A stretch of 64,000 nt of DNA from Candidatus Kapaibacterium sp. GTDB taxonomy: Bacteria > Bacteroidota > Ignavibacteria > Kapaibacteriales > UBA7675. The notes beneath the pieces were generated by a model. That model was not told the origin of the DNA, did no database searches, and saw only the letters and a list, made by a program, of their open reading frames with translations. A program made the translations under genes and the position numbers. Below, piece after piece: positions 56,144-64,000 of this stretch (position 1 is the stretch's first letter; the number at the start of each line of letters is the position of its first letter). The stretch spans positions 1 to 64,000 of the forward strand of contig JANQRB010000157.1 of NCBI GenBank assembly GCA_028284775.1. Reading direction: 5' to 3'.

Positions 56144-57361
56144 TTGCGATCTACTTCTGAAATGCCAGTTTCAGCCGACAGCACTCCTCAAATGCACGCC
56201 AAGCCAAGTAAAGGAAACGATAACCCAAGTGATACGCCGAACGGCAATCTCGTCGTGCAATGGCTGGGTGTTATCGGATTGGTTTATCTGATCATTCTTG
56301 CGGTCGGCGTCATTGGTGCGGGGTTTAAATGGGTGTCGGGTGGCGCGGACGGCGCCAAGGATCTCTTCGAATTCGCAACCAACCCGATAATGGGATTGAT
56401 TGTCGGTACGCTGGCCACTGCACTTGTGCAGTCGTCCAGTACGGTTACATCGGTCATTGTAGGCCTGGTGGCGGGCGGACTGGCGCCGAGCGTGGCGATT
56501 CCCATGATAATGGGCGCCAATATCGGTACGACCATCACCAATTCTCTTGTCAGCCTTGGCCACGTGCGCAAGAAAAGTGAATTTCGTCGCGCCTTTGCCG
56601 CGGCAACGGTTCATGATTTTTTCAACTGGCTTGCGGTCGCCATATTTCTGCCGCTTGAAATTGCCTTCGGTATCCTGGAAAAGATCAGTCTGTTTTTGTC
56701 GGAACATCTCTTCGGCGGCGATTCGCTGGCCATTGGCGGACTGAACTTTATCAAACCGATCACCAAGCCGGTTATCTCCTTATTTAAGGATGGTTTCGCG
56801 GTCCTGCCCGAGCCCCTCGGCGCGGTGGCGATGATTCTCTTCGGCATCGGTATAATTTTCGTCGCGATAATGTTCATTGGGCGCCTGCTGAAGAAGCTGA
56901 TGGTGGGCCGCGCCAAACAAATTCTGCACGCCGCCATCGGACGTGGACCGGTTGCCGGTATCGCTTCGGGAACGGCTGTTACGGTGCTCGTGCAATCCTC
57001 CTCGACCACAACCAGTCTGGCAGTTCCCCTGGCCGGAAGCGGCGTCTTCGGACTTCGTGAAATTTATCCATTTACGCTGGGGGCAAATATCGGAACTACC
57101 GTAACAGCGCTTCTGGCGGCGACGGGCGTCAGCGGCGAGTTTGCCGTCTTTGCCTTGGAAGTCGCTCTTGTCCATCTGATGTTTAACGTTTTCGGTGTCA
57201 TCGTGATTTTCGGCATCCCCTTTCTGCGCGAAATTCCGCTAAAGTGCGCCGAATGGATGGCCGGTGTCGCTACAGAAAAACGCCCGCTGGCGCTGGCATA
57301 TATTGTAACTGCCTTCTTTGTTTTGCCTGGGCTCTTTGTTGGCTTCACTGCCATGTTTTGA
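56144..57361 (+). CDS. Na+/phosphate symporter family protein
   Basis: The 405-residue membrane protein has the duplicated QSSS signature of the Na/Pi cotransporter family: ALVQSSSTVTSVIVGLVAGG and VLVQSSSTTTSLAVPLAG, each followed by GANIGTT, with about 8-9 transmembrane helices. It imports phosphate driven by the sodium gradient in characterised relatives. The TTG at 56144 is chosen as start because AGAGG lies 6 bp upstream; the first ATG (56162) would be 24 bp from it. The C-terminal PhoU-like helical domain common in bacterial members (about 540 residues total) is absent. A small helical protein is encoded 77 bp downstream. Confidence 0.9.
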   Translation: MRSTSEMPVSADSTPQMHAKPSKGNDNPSDTPNGNLVVQWLGVIGLVYLIILAVGVIGAGFKWVSGGADGAKDLFEFATNPIMGLIVGTLATALVQSSSTVTSVIVGLVAGGLAPSVAIPMIMGANIGTTITNSLVSLGHVRKKSEFRRAFAAATVHDFFNWLAVAIFLPLEIAFGILEKISLFLSEHLFGGDSLAIGGLNFIKPITKPVISLFKDGFAVLPEPLGAVAMILFGIGIIFVAIMFIGRLLKKLMVGRAKQILHAAIGRGPVAGIASGTAVTVLVQSSSTTTSLAVPLAGSGVFGLREIYPFTLGANIGTTVTALLAATGVSGEFAVFALEVALVHLMFNVFGVIVIFGIPFLREIPLKCAEWMAGVATEKRPLALAYIVTAFFVLPGLFVGFTAMF

Positions 57362-57438
57362 GTTTGAAGACTCGTCGTCCGGGAAGCCAGTAGGCATTTC
57401 TGCCGAACATTGTCAACGCTTCAACATAATCCGAAACC

Positions 57439-57702
57439 ATGACAGAAAAAGTTAGGTATCAGGCTAAGCTCGAAGAAAACATCGATCAACTTAAACAGTT
57501 GCTTGAGAAGTTAAACAAAGAAGCCGAAGCCAAACGCGAAGATCAGCAACATCAGGAAATCAATCACCTTGAAGAGCATATCAAGGAAGCAGAAATTACC
57601 CACAGCGATATCGCCAAAATCGGCGATGAGCTTTGGCATGACATCAAAGAAGGTGTCGAGGATTTGCTTGCCAGGATTAGCGATCTGTTAAAACACCACT
57701 GA
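57439..57702 (+). CDS. Small acidic coiled-coil protein downstream of the Na/Pi symporter
   Basis: 87 residues, almost entirely helical and charged, with heptad-like Leu/Ile spacing (ENIDQLKQLLEKLNKEAEAK, INHLEEHIKEAEITHSDI, ELWHDIKEGVEDLLARI). No signal peptide or membrane segment, so probably cytosolic. The last segment is amphipathic. No family recognised. It lies 77 bp after the symporter on the same strand without a terminator between, so co-transcription is likely. It might stand in for the missing helical PhoU-like domain (speculative). Confidence 0.65.
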   Translation: MTEKVRYQAKLEENIDQLKQLLEKLNKEAEAKREDQQHQEINHLEEHIKEAEITHSDIAKIGDELWHDIKEGVEDLLARISDLLKHH

Positions 57703-57904
57703 GTCGGATTCAGAATAGGGGCGGCGGCACCAAGACGGTATTGCTCCAAACGGTATTGCTGTTGTCAGATCTTAGTTTGCATACCGTAGGATTACGGCTG
57801 TGGTTTCCGGTATGTGCCCAAACAATTTTGTTTCAAGTCTGCTGTTGTTTAATAAGCAGCCAGGAGATCTAAGAAGATCCCGAGAATATCTACTCCTGCC
57901 CCGT

Positions 57905-57965
57905 TCTACGCTAAGTCCGCGCCTCACCCCCAAGCTCAAGAGGAGCAGTAGAATCAAAATACTTG
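57905..57965 (-). repeat. Inverted partial copy of the dispersed intergenic repeat
   Basis: On the minus strand GGGGGTGAGGCGCGGACTTAGC matches the core of copies 1 and 2 almost base for base, and the flanking T-rich left part also aligns. The right half (CCCTAGCCG hairpin) is missing or diverged. Confidence 0.6.
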
Positions 57966-58076
57966 TTTGACACAGTAACAAGATTGTCTGCCGCGTGGTC
58001 CGGAGTAGTGTTTACTTGCTGTCAAGTACAAATGGAATCGCCGCCGCAGGCAGCTGACGAGAATGTTCAAATCCAA

Positions 58077-58106
58077 CATCCCCGCCGCAGCATACCGGAG
58101 CTGCGA
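58077..58106 (-). terminator. Possible terminator of the giant mosaic gene
   Basis: An 11-bp stem (CCCGCCGCAGC with GCTGCGACGGG, one mismatch) with an 8-nt loop, about 80 bp after the minus-strand stop. No clear T-tract follows. Confidence 0.45.
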
Positions 58107-58185
58107 CGGGTTTGATCGTAGATTGTTAAGTGTTGTCTCCGCCTGCAAGCGGCCTTGTGCCGGTAGTTTCTCCTAGGAACTCCAC

Positions 58186-61100
58186 TTAAGGTATAATGCG
58201 CAGGGAAAGCGATTCTTCATGGACCCGGCCCGCCGATGTCTCCGTTCGCAATCGCAACAGATATGCAGCTGCGGGAAGTAAGGCGCCGCTCAGACTCTCG
58301 GCCTTCCAGTTAAAGTGATGTTCACCCGACACAAGCTTACCCGACCAGACCTTGGAGACAATGTGTCCGCTCAGGTCGACAATTTCAAGCTGCACATTGG
58401 CCTCTTCCGCCAGATAAATCTTGACGAGGGCTTTGTCACGCAATGGATTGGGCGAGACGCGCAGGCATTTTTCACAGCCGTCGCGATCCCGACCGAAGTC
58501 CGCGCCACGCTTTGGATGGACAATAGTAACCGAAACCGTCGCTGTTGAACTTCCGCCCTGTCCGTCATCGATGGTATAGCTGAAAGTGTCGACGCCTGCT
58601 GTTCCGCCCGCGGAATAGCTCAGTGTCGTTCCGCCGCCCGTGATTGCAACGCTTCCCAATGTGCCGTCTGTTTTGGCGCTGATGCTAAGCGTTTCGCCGC
58701 TGTCCCGTTCGATGTCGTTGCTCAGGGCGCTCACAATCTCGGAGCCGTTGAGCGCCACGTTAAGCGGACCGTCATCATGAGCTTGCGGGTGCCGGTTGCG
58801 ATAGATTGCGGCTACCGCGTTGTCATCAGAGCCCGCGACATACAGGTGGCGACTGTCGCCGCTGATTATCAGATCGGTCGCACGGTTCAGACCGTCAACG
58901 CCGCCCTGGCCGTCGCGCAGAGCCTCGACGAATTCGATCGATCCGTCTTCGGAGTCGCGACACAAGACGGCGACCGCATCGGCCTTCTCGGCGGCGCTGA
59001 AGACCTGGCCGCCCGCCGGCGCAACAACGACGGCCCGGATGCCGTCAAATGCCGCATCACTGACACGTTCGATGAAGCTCAGCTGGCCGGAGTCGGAGCG
59101 TTTGAATGCCGCAACCGCTTTGTCGCCGAAGCCGGACGCGTAGATGTGCCTGCCGTCGGCGCTCGGCGCGATATCCGTAATCTGAGCTATGCCTTCTACC
59201 CCTTGCTTGCCGTCCCGCAAATGACCGCTGAAGGTAAGCTCGCCGCTTTGTTTGTCGCGCGCGAAGATGGCAAGGGCATCGTCACCGAAGCCGGCCGCGT
59301 ACACCTGACAGCCGTCGGGGCTCACCGCCAGACCCAATGGTAAACGCAGGCCGTCGACGCCGGCAGCTCCGTCCCTGTGCCGCTCGAGAAACTGCAGGAG
59401 TCCCGAAACCGGATCACGGCGGAAGACCGCGAGCGAATTGTCCGAATAACCCGTAACGTAGAGACTCTTGCCGTCGGGGCTGAGAGCAAGATTGATCGGT
59501 CGGCTGATGCCGAGGATGCGTCGGCCTGCATCGCGTTGTCCGTTTACTTTGCGCTCCAGAAACGACAATGTGCCGGTCGACGTGTTGCGTTCAAAGCTGA
59601 CCACGGCCTTGCCGCCGTAAGCCGCTACGTATACGTGTTTGCCGTTCGGGCTGACGACAAGCGCCGAGGGATAACTCATCGACTTCACGCCGTTCTTGTT
59701 GTTCCGGACGCGACCGAGATATTGGAGAGTTCCATCCGCGGCCGTCCGCGCGAACATCGCCAGCGAATGATCCGATTTCCCGGCGGCGTAGACATGCGCC
59801 CCGTCCGGACTGATGCCCAGGCCCGCAACCTTGCGCAGGCCGCGCACGCCGCCCGAACGATCTTTGGCACGTTCGATATACTTCAGGTTGACGACATCTT
59901 TGGTCGCGCCGATCACAACTTCGACCGAGGCGCCGGTTACGATGCAGCCGCCGGCATCGCGAATCGTGTAGGTGAAAATGTCGAATCCTTCAAAGCCGCT
60001 GTCCGGCGTGTAGCTGACATTGCCGTTGGCATTGGTCGTAAGCAGGCCGTTCGCGGGCTGCGTCGCGCTGATCAGCGACAGACCCGTCCCGACATCATTG
60101 CTCAGCACATTGAAATCCACAGACGAGCCGGCACTTGTCGCTACAAAGTCCGGATTCGCCGTGGCGGCGCCAGAAGTCACGACCCGCAGGCCGCCGAAGG
60201 TACAACCCGCCGGCGTCGTTATCGTGGCCGCTACCGTCCCGGTCGTCGCCGAGGCCCAGTTAACAGATGCCCGCGTTGTTCCCTGGCCCGACAACAGAAT
60301 GCCATTACTGATATTCCAGGAGTAAGTGGCGCCGGACATTGGAGGAATTGAATATTCGACGGCGGTGAGTGGGCACGGCGCGGCCGGTCCGACGATGCTA
60401 AAGGACGCCGCGGGTGTGACGCTGGCTTGAAAGGTGGCCGTACTCGTTAGTGCCGGCGCTCCGCAATCCTCCACCTGAACGGTCAGCGCCGCGATGCCGC
60501 TAGCGCCGCAGTTCGGCCTGATTGTCATTGTCATAACGGCGCTTGTGGCGCTGAAACTCAAGCCGCCATTCGTGATCAGTGCTTGATTCGCGGAGCTCGC
60601 CGTGACTATCAGCGTCGCGATTGCGTCATCGATGTCAGCGATCGAAAAACTGACGCTTGTCGTACTGTTTGCCGGAAAGGCCACATCCCCGATGAGGCTG
60701 ATTGTCGGCGGATCGTTGACCGGTGTGAGGCTGATGCTGAAGGTCTGGGTGGCGGATGTGTTAACATCGCCGCCGCCGTTCGGACCGTCATCGCTGAGAC
60801 TTACGCGTACATTGGTCGTGCCGTTGGCATTGTCTGCGGGCGTAAAGCGCAGTTGTCCCGTCGTTGTTATGGCCGGCTGAACGGCAAATAAGGATTGATT
60901 CGTTGCCACAACGTGGAAGCTGAGCGATTGGCTCGTCGAGGGATCGCCGTCGTCGATACCAGTTGCAAAGGGCTGGTCATAGGGACCGGAATCTTCGGCG
61001 ACGACAACATTGGCGCCTGTCGTAAACACGGGTGCATCGTTCAGGTTCGCCACGCTGATTCTGAAGCGCTGCGACGCCGTGGTATTATCGCCGCCATTGC

Positions 61101-64000
61101 CGGTGCCGCCGTCGTCGCTCAGGCTCACGTCCAGCACCGCCACGCCCGTTGTCGCGGGATGAAGGGCAAAACTCAGATTGCCCGTGCTAACGGCAATACT
61201 CGGCTGCGTTGCAAACAATGCCGGGTTGTCATTGAGAATATGGAAGCTGAGGTTTTGCGCAAGCTCGGGATCGCCGTCGTCGATACCAGTCGCAAAAGGC
61301 TGATCGTAGGGCGCTGCTCCTTCATTCAGCGCGACGTTGGCGCCTGTCATAAACGAGGGCTCGTCATTGACCGGTGTCAGGTTGACGGTAAAGGTCACCG
61401 ACCCGGTATTCCCGTCGGGATCGCTGCCGCGAATACTTATATTGACCGGGCCGTTGGCATTGGTAGCGCCGTTCAGCGCGAAGCACGTGATTGCGGAAGT
61501 AGGATTGCTGAGCTGAACGATATTCGCGGTCGGCACGATCGCAATATTGCCGGAACTGGCCGCCAGAACGATCAGGCTGGTTGCGCTTTGCACATCCGAA
61601 ACACTGACATACAAACGCGTACTGCCGTCTTCCGGCATCGTAATTGCTGTGTTGGAGGTGGCCAGCGTCGGGCGGGTCGGCGTCAAAGAAATACTAAGTG
61701 AGGTCGTACCCAATTCGCCCGAGCCTTCGTGACGATAGGTGATAATGGCCTGCGTGGCGACTGCACCGCTGTAATCGATGTTTAAGACGCCGGAGTTTGT
61801 CGCCGTCAGCGTCGACAGCGTCAATGTTGTGCCGGGGCCGCTCAGGACGACATCCGGATTGTTAACCGAAGCACTGATCGTCGTCGAGAAGAAGAAAATC
61901 GGAAAAGTGTTGTTCCCGGTCGCCGCCAGGTAATTCGCCGCATCGAGGCTGCCGATCGTCACCGTGATGCTCGTAGAGCCCTGAAAAACAGTCTGGCCGT
62001 TGTTAAAACCGTCGATCCCCACTCCATCGCCCTGTGCGCCGCCGGTATTGCCGAAGGTAGACGTCAAGCCGAGCTGTACGGCGGGCGGAACGAGCACCGT
62101 CATTGAAATAGTTGTGGTCGCCAGCGCAATAGGGGCGCCGGCGGCTGTCGCCAGCGTGAGATTTGCGCCGCGGGCAACGGAACTTTGGAGCCGGACGCGC
62201 AGCGTATTAGCGGTCGAAGAGACAGCCGGTCCGAAGGTCGGGTCGGCCGCCCCTGCTCCGTCGCCGATACCTGCGCCGCCGAACCCGGTAAACAGACTAT
62301 ACTCGGTCGGTACCACAAGGTCGGGCGGCGACAAATCGCCAAAGGCATTGAAAGTAGCGCTGGTTGCGATAATGTCGGCAGATTCGCGATTTGCGTTGGC
62401 CCCCACCTGAACGATGAAACGATTGCCGAGGCCGCCGGCGTCATTCTGGTTCCAGCCCTCATTGCCGTTCGGGCTAAGGGTACTGAAGGCCAGCCGGTCG
62501 GGCAAGGCGGGGCTGAAACTGACGTTAAAACTCGTTGATGCGACATTTGCTCCGCTATCGCTGACGGTGAAGCTCAGCACGACTGCGCCGGTAGCCTGCG
62601 CGCTGGCGCTTGTAATGCGGAAACAGGTCGTGGCTCTGGTCAAACTGACCTGCACAATGTTGGCGGTCGGAACGATCGAAATGTCGCTTGATGCGGTGCT
62701 GACAACAAGGGCGGCGGTCGCCGTTTCCGCGTCCGAGATTGTGACATAAATCCTCAGGGCTTCACCGGCGCGTCCGTTGACAATTGTATTTGTCGTTGAA
62801 ATCGTCGGCGGCAGATCGGGGACGGCCCCGGTCGTAAAACTCCAGGTCGAATTGTCGCTGAGCGCCAGGTTGGCTTCACCCAGCGGCGCGTCGAAAGCGC
62901 TTGTCGGATAGTTAACATACAAAGCCGTGTTGCCCGGCAGAATCGCTGACGGATCAATCGTGATGTTCTTTGTGCCGCTGCCGCTTACCCGGGCGCCGTT
63001 GACGGCCATCGATTCGACGAGGCTGCCGCCGACAACCCGCCGAATTTCGATATTACCCGTGCCGACCGTCACATTGTGATCGAAGTTTATTGTGAGATCG
63101 GACGAGACCGCTACACCCGTTTCATTATCGGCCGGCGTCAGCTCGTCGAAGCTGAAGCTGCCGCCGAACTCAAACGCGCCGGCGTCGGGATTGCCGAGGC
63201 GGGTGAAATCGCGTTGATCCCGCGCGAGGACATCGCCGCCGGATGTACCGTTGTTGTTAGCGGCATCACCCACATTGTCGATTGCCAGTGTACGGGTCGG
63301 ACCGCCATTGAGGGCAAGTGTGCCCGAGATGCCCGACCCCCCGAGTCCCTGGGCAACGATGTCGCGGGTACCGCTGGTTGGAATGTCGCTGTCCGGCGTA
63401 TCCCAGTAAATGTTGCCGCCGTTGCTGTTAGCCGTAACGCCGTGGATACAGCCACAATCTACCGATACCTGACCGCCGCCCGTCGTACTGCGATCAAAGA
63501 TGTTGTTTTGCAGCGTAAATTCGACATTGCCATTGGAAAACATACCAAGATGTTCACCGTTTTGGTTCGCATCGTTATCAAAAAACGTGCAATTCACAAT
63601 TGTAATGATCGGTGCTGTTCCGCCGCCGGTACTAATGTTTTCACTAAGGTAGATCCCGCCGCCAATTGCATCGGAATTCCCATTGACGACGCTATTGTTA
63701 ACAAATGTGCAGTTGTTGAACTCTACGACATTGTCGACCGCGCTTTCCTGAACGTACACGGCTCCGCCGCCATAGGCATTGGAATTGTTGAGCGAGTTGC
63801 CGGTAAAAAGGGTATTGCTGACGGTCATATCGGCCTGACAGACAATCGCACCACCATAGCCGAAGCTCGTTGTGCCGTTGCCGTCGTCACAGACATTGCC
63901 TTCGAATTCGCACTCATCGATTAAAAGCGTACCGGCGCGATGAAAGATTGCGCCTCCGCCTGCTATCTGGAAATTGATCGGCGTAGCCTGGCTGCGTCCG
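58186..64000 (-). CDS. Giant mosaic T9SS surface protein: beta-helix, Ig-like domains, 7-bladed propeller (5' end outside window)
   Basis: The frame stays open from the ATG at 63828 to the right edge (57 further codons, GRSQATPINFQIAGGG...), so the start lies outside; at least 1,937 residues are encoded. In order from the visible N-terminus: PMP-like/parallel beta-helix repeats (GGAVYVQES, GGGIYLSEN) ending in a choice-of-anchor-Q-like segment (LNGGPTRTLAIDN, DAGAFEFGG); a Big_5-like domain (LTPADNETGVAVSSDLTI); several cadherin/VCBS-like repeats (GTNNPVND-type, e.g. DQPFATGIDDGDP twice); a Big_9-like domain (FNVLSNDVGTGLSL); seven lactonase-like blades (LGISPDGAHVYAAG, about 58,800-59,880); a second Big_9-like domain; and a sorting domain (SPNPLRDKALVKIYL). 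Likely an adhesin or biofilm protein. Confidence 0.85.
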   Translation of the reverse strand, partial: GRSQATPINFQIAGGGAIFHRAGTLLIDECEFEGNVCDDGNGTTSFGYGGAIVCQADMTVSNTLFTGNSLNNSNAYGGGAVYVQESAVDNVVEFNNCTFVNNSVVNGNSDAIGGGIYLSENISTGGGTAPIITIVNCTFFDNDANQNGEHLGMFSNGNVEFTLQNNIFDRSTTGGGQVSVDCGCIHGVTANSNGGNIYWDTPDSDIPTSGTRDIVAQGLGGSGISGTLALNGGPTRTLAIDNVGDAANNNGTSGGDVLARDQRDFTRLGNPDAGAFEFGGSFSFDELTPADNETGVAVSSDLTINFDHNVTVGTGNIEIRRVVGGSLVESMAVNGARVSGSGTKNITIDPSAILPGNTALYVNYPTSAFDAPLGEANLALSDNSTWSFTTGAVPDLPPTISTTNTIVNGRAGEALRIYVTISDAETATAALVVSTASSDISIVPTANIVQVSLTRATTCFRITSASAQATGAVVLSFTVSDSGANVASTSFNVSFSPALPDRLAFSTLSPNGNEGWNQNDAGGLGNRFIVQVGANANRESADIIATSATFNAFGDLSPPDLVVPTEYSLFTGFGGAGIGDGAGAADPTFGPAVSSTANTLRVRLQSSVARGANLTLATAAGAPIALATTTISMTVLVPPAVQLGLTSTFGNTGGAQGDGVGIDGFNNGQTVFQGSTSITVTIGSLDAANYLAATGNNTFPIFFFSTTISASVNNPDVVLSGPGTTLTLSTLTATNSGVLNIDYSGAVATQAIITYRHEGSGELGTTSLSISLTPTRPTLATSNTAITMPEDGSTRLYVSVSDVQSATSLIVLAASSGNIAIVPTANIVQLSNPTSAITCFALNGATNANGPVNISIRGSDPDGNTGSVTFTVNLTPVNDEPSFMTGANVALNEGAAPYDQPFATGIDDGDPELAQNLSFHILNDNPALFATQPSIAVSTGNLSFALHPATTGVAVLDVSLSDDGGTGNGGDNTTASQRFRISVANLNDAPVFTTGANVVVAEDSGPYDQPFATGIDDGDPSTSQSLSFHVVATNQSLFAVQPAITTTGQLRFTPADNANGTTNVRVSLSDDGPNGGGDVNTSATQTFSISLTPVNDPPTISLIGDVAFPANSTTSVSFSIADIDDAIATLIVTASSANQALITNGGLSFSATSAVMTMTIRPNCGASGIAALTVQVEDCGAPALTSTATFQASVTPAASFSIVGPAAPCPLTAVEYSIPPMSGATYSWNISNGILLSGQGTTRASVNWASATTGTVAATITTPAGCTFGGLRVVTSGAATANPDFVATSAGSSVDFNVLSNDVGTGLSLISATQPANGLLTTNANGNVSYTPDSGFEGFDIFTYTIRDAGGCIVTGASVEVVIGATKDVVNLKYIERAKDRSGGVRGLRKVAGLGISPDGAHVYAAGKSDHSLAMFARTAADGTLQYLGRVRNNKNGVKSMSYPSALVVSPNGKHVYVAAYGGKAVVSFERNTSTGTLSFLERKVNGQRDAGRRILGISRPINLALSPDGKSLYVTGYSDNSLAVFRRDPVSGLLQFLERHRDGAAGVDGLRLPLGLAVSPDGCQVYAAGFGDDALAIFARDKQSGELTFSGHLRDGKQGVEGIAQITDIAPSADGRHIYASGFGDKAVAAFKRSDSGQLSFIERVSDAAFDGIRAVVVAPAGGQVFSAAEKADAVAVLCRDSEDGSIEFVEALRDGQGGVDGLNRATDLIISGDSRHLYVAGSDDNAVAAIYRNRHPQAHDDGPLNVALNGSEIVSALSNDIERDSGETLSISAKTDGTLGSVAITGGGTTLSYSAGGTAGVDTFSYTIDDGQGGSSTATVSVTIVHPKRGADFGRDRDGCEKCLRVSPNPLRDKALVKIYLAEEANVQLEIVDLSGHIVSKVWSGKLVSGEHHFNWKAESLSGALLPAAAYLLRLRTETSAGRVHEESLSLRIIP

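Larger units (their letters stand above)
57703..58185. other. Convergent intergenic region, 483 bp
   Basis: No gene supported. It holds an inverted partial copy of the dispersed repeat (57905-57965) and a hairpin (about 58077-58106). Confidence 0.5.

Noticed and set aside
57735..57760. Direct repeat ACGGTATTGCT twice
   Set aside because: Two short copies 15 bp apart with no further pattern; uninformative.
59377..60351. A 324-codon plus-strand frame inside the giant mosaic gene
   Set aside because: Antisense to clear propeller and Ig-like coding sequence and without any recognisable domain.
1..64000. CRISPR arrays, tRNA or rRNA genes, insertion sequences, prophage genes
   Set aside because: I looked for regularly spaced identical repeats, cloverleaf-like sequences, transposase or integrase motifs and phage proteins and saw none.

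Overview
The window comes from a bacterium of the Bacteroidota/FCB group. Ten predicted secreted proteins end in a type IX secretion (T9SS) C-terminal sorting domain (Pro-Asn-Pro followed by a beta-sandwich ending in a short basic or acidic tail). No T9SS machinery gene, rRNA, tRNA, transposase, phage gene or CRISPR array is visible. Many genes carry clear Shine-Dalgarno sequences (GGAGG or AAGGAG 5-9 nt before the start), which classical Bacteroidia rarely use. That points, as inference only, to an early-branching FCB lineage such as Kapaibacteria, Ignavibacteria or Rhodothermia.

Layout. 1-1683: the C-terminus of a CHAT-domain protein, convergent with an ECF sigma factor / TPR anti-sigma pair. 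2257-9504: a DUF900-type hydrolase lipoprotein, a 14-repeat FG-GAP T9SS protein closed by a strong terminator, and a thioredoxin-like T9SS protein. 10.7-19.2 kb: accessory genes (AT-rich esterase-like protein, two overlapping lipoprotein genes, an NlpC/P60-like operon, a FAM171-like lipoprotein, a small Cys-rich secreted protein) separated by long non-coding stretches that carry a dispersed repeat. 19.4-33.1 kb: three paralogous ~1,300-residue metalloprotease/beta-helix/T9SS proteins, interrupted by a DUF1697 gene. 33.7-44.0 kb: a DUF2279 protein, three paralogous propeller-like proteins (one without a sorting domain), and two paralogous small secreted proteins with a CCWNGLN motif. 44.5-58 kb: a 72-residue protein, a membrane-anchored subtilase, a giant IgGFc-binding-like adhesin, two WD40-like proteins, a Na/Pi symporter and a small coiled-coil protein. 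58.2-64.0 kb: a giant mosaic surface protein that runs off the right edge.

Most of the coding capacity is exported protein: proteases, adhesins, propellers and beta-helices, consistent with a surface or secretome region grown by tandem duplication. The most striking unexplained signal is non-coding. All three metalloprotease paralogs carry, 370-382 bp upstream of their start codons, a module of three direct repeats at exactly 21-bp spacing (heptamer TAAWCGT), flanked at exactly 14 bp by CCAGCRCCA. I know of no description of this module; it is my main candidate for a new regulatory or DNA-binding system.
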